Shown one piece after another: positions 5,660-5,977 of a DNA stretch of 5,977 bases (the first letter of the stretch is position 1; every line of letters starts with the position of its first letter). The stretch spans positions 1 through 5,977 of the forward strand of contig JBEKJU010000236.1 of assembly GCA_050011095.1 (NCBI GenBank). Reading direction: 5' to 3'. The stretch is from JBEKJU01 sp050011095 (GTDB taxonomy: Bacteria > Desulfobacterota > Syntrophorhabdia > Syntrophorhabdales > WCHB1-27). Under the pieces are notes generated by a model that saw only the letters and a program-made list of their open reading frames with translations, searched no databases and had not been told where the DNA came from. The translations under genes were made by a program, and so were the position numbers.

Positions 5660-5977
5660 ATGCGCTCGTCGAATGCCGTCCGGCGTGTTACGGAGCAGAA
5701 ACAGGCGATGAAAGTCCCTTTCGATAGATCATATTGGGTGCTTCCGGGAAAATTCCTTGCCGGATTCTATCCCGGAGCTAAGCGCCCGGATGAAGCCAAG
5801 AGAAAACTACGCGGCCTCCTAGATTTCGGTATTCGCCATATCATCAACCTTATGGAGGAATATGAGGCGGATTGGTACGGCGACAGCTTCGAGCCCTACG
5901 AAGAAAGTATACATTACCTGGCTGAAGAGAAAGGCGTCTTGATGGAGTGCCTGCGAATGCCGATCCCAGACACGAGC
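5660..5977 (+). CDS. Protein-tyrosine/dual-specificity-phosphatase-like protein, 5' part (runs off the window)
   Basis: 106 codons are visible and the frame is still open at the end. The sequence DRSYWVLPGKFLAGFYPG, then LLDFGIRHIINLMEE, and later MPIPDTS match the N-terminal half of the phosphatase-like family whose proteins begin S-Y-W-V-x-P-G-x-x-L-A-G-x-Y-P-G. The catalytic Cys-x5-Arg loop would lie beyond the window, so activity cannot be judged. The ATG at 5660 is 3 nt after the previous stop, with GAGGG 10 nt upstream; the ATG at 5708 (codon 17) is an alternative that better fits where conserved sequence begins. Phosphatases of this type are, to my recollection, often encoded beside or fused to ADP-ribosylglycohydrolases. 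The two enzymes probably act on a common substrate or pathway. Confidence 0.75.
   Translation, partial: MRSSNAVRRVTEQKQAMKVPFDRSYWVLPGKFLAGFYPGAKRPDEAKRKLRGLLDFGIRHIINLMEEYEADWYGDSFEPYEESIHYLAEEKGVLMECLRMPIPDTS

Overview
The window is mostly GC-rich (clearly above 55% by eye), densely coded plus-strand bacterial DNA. It looks like chromosomal backbone on the left that breaks abruptly into an accessory segment on the right. Codon usage, strong AGGAGG-type ribosome binding sites and the gene content (P1-family peptidase, sirtuin, short GDP-mannose pyrophosphorylase, YifB/ComM, and a small Cys-rich protein of a type I associate with Geobacter-like and sulfate-reducing/syntrophic lineages) suggest a Desulfobacterota/deltaproteobacterial-type anaerobe. 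That assignment is an inference; there is no rRNA or marker gene here to settle it.

Backbone, 1-4073: (1) a P1-family (MEROPS S58, DmpA-like) peptidase at 56-1078, preceded by a promoter-like TTGACA/TACCCT pair and a GTTAC-CCT-GTAAC inverted repeat; (2) 27 nt later a GTG-started Sir2-family NAD-dependent deacylase at 1106-1858, probably cotranscribed; (3) a 158-bp spacer with a GC-rich hairpin; (4) mannose-1-phosphate guanylyltransferase at 2017-3081; (5) a 77-bp spacer with a strong nested hairpin at 3096-3124; (6) the N-terminal ~305 codons of comM/yifB starting at 3159.

Break, about 4070-4074: comM homology stops exactly at the Walker B strand (GVLFL, where the family continues with Asp-Glu). 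It is replaced by four unrelated codons and a stop, inside AT-rich sequence (28 of 77 bases G+C in 4074-4150). The missing comM 3' half does not reappear before the window ends. An integrated element is the simplest explanation, since comM is a known integration hotspot. A rearrangement or assembly join is also possible, and no integrase or transposase is visible.

Accessory part, 4074-5977: a leader holding a 9-bp inverted repeat (CCCCTGTAA ... TTACAGGGG) whose right arm carries the ribosome binding site of the next gene; a 125-residue protein with two tandem Cys4 modules (4174-4551); an AT-rich promoter-like stretch (4621-4660); an ADP-ribosylglycohydrolase (4694-5656); and, 3 nt later, the start of a tyrosine/dual-specificity-phosphatase-like protein (5660 to beyond the window end). 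The last two look like a cotranscribed pair that would reverse ADP-ribosylation and phosphorylation (or process related nucleotide/phospho-substrates). This is the part most likely to belong to an uncharacterised system, but the window cuts it off.

One unexplained pattern runs across both halves. The 8-mer TTACAGGG (or its complement) occurs four times, always in non-coding DNA, and three copies lie just upstream of start codons.
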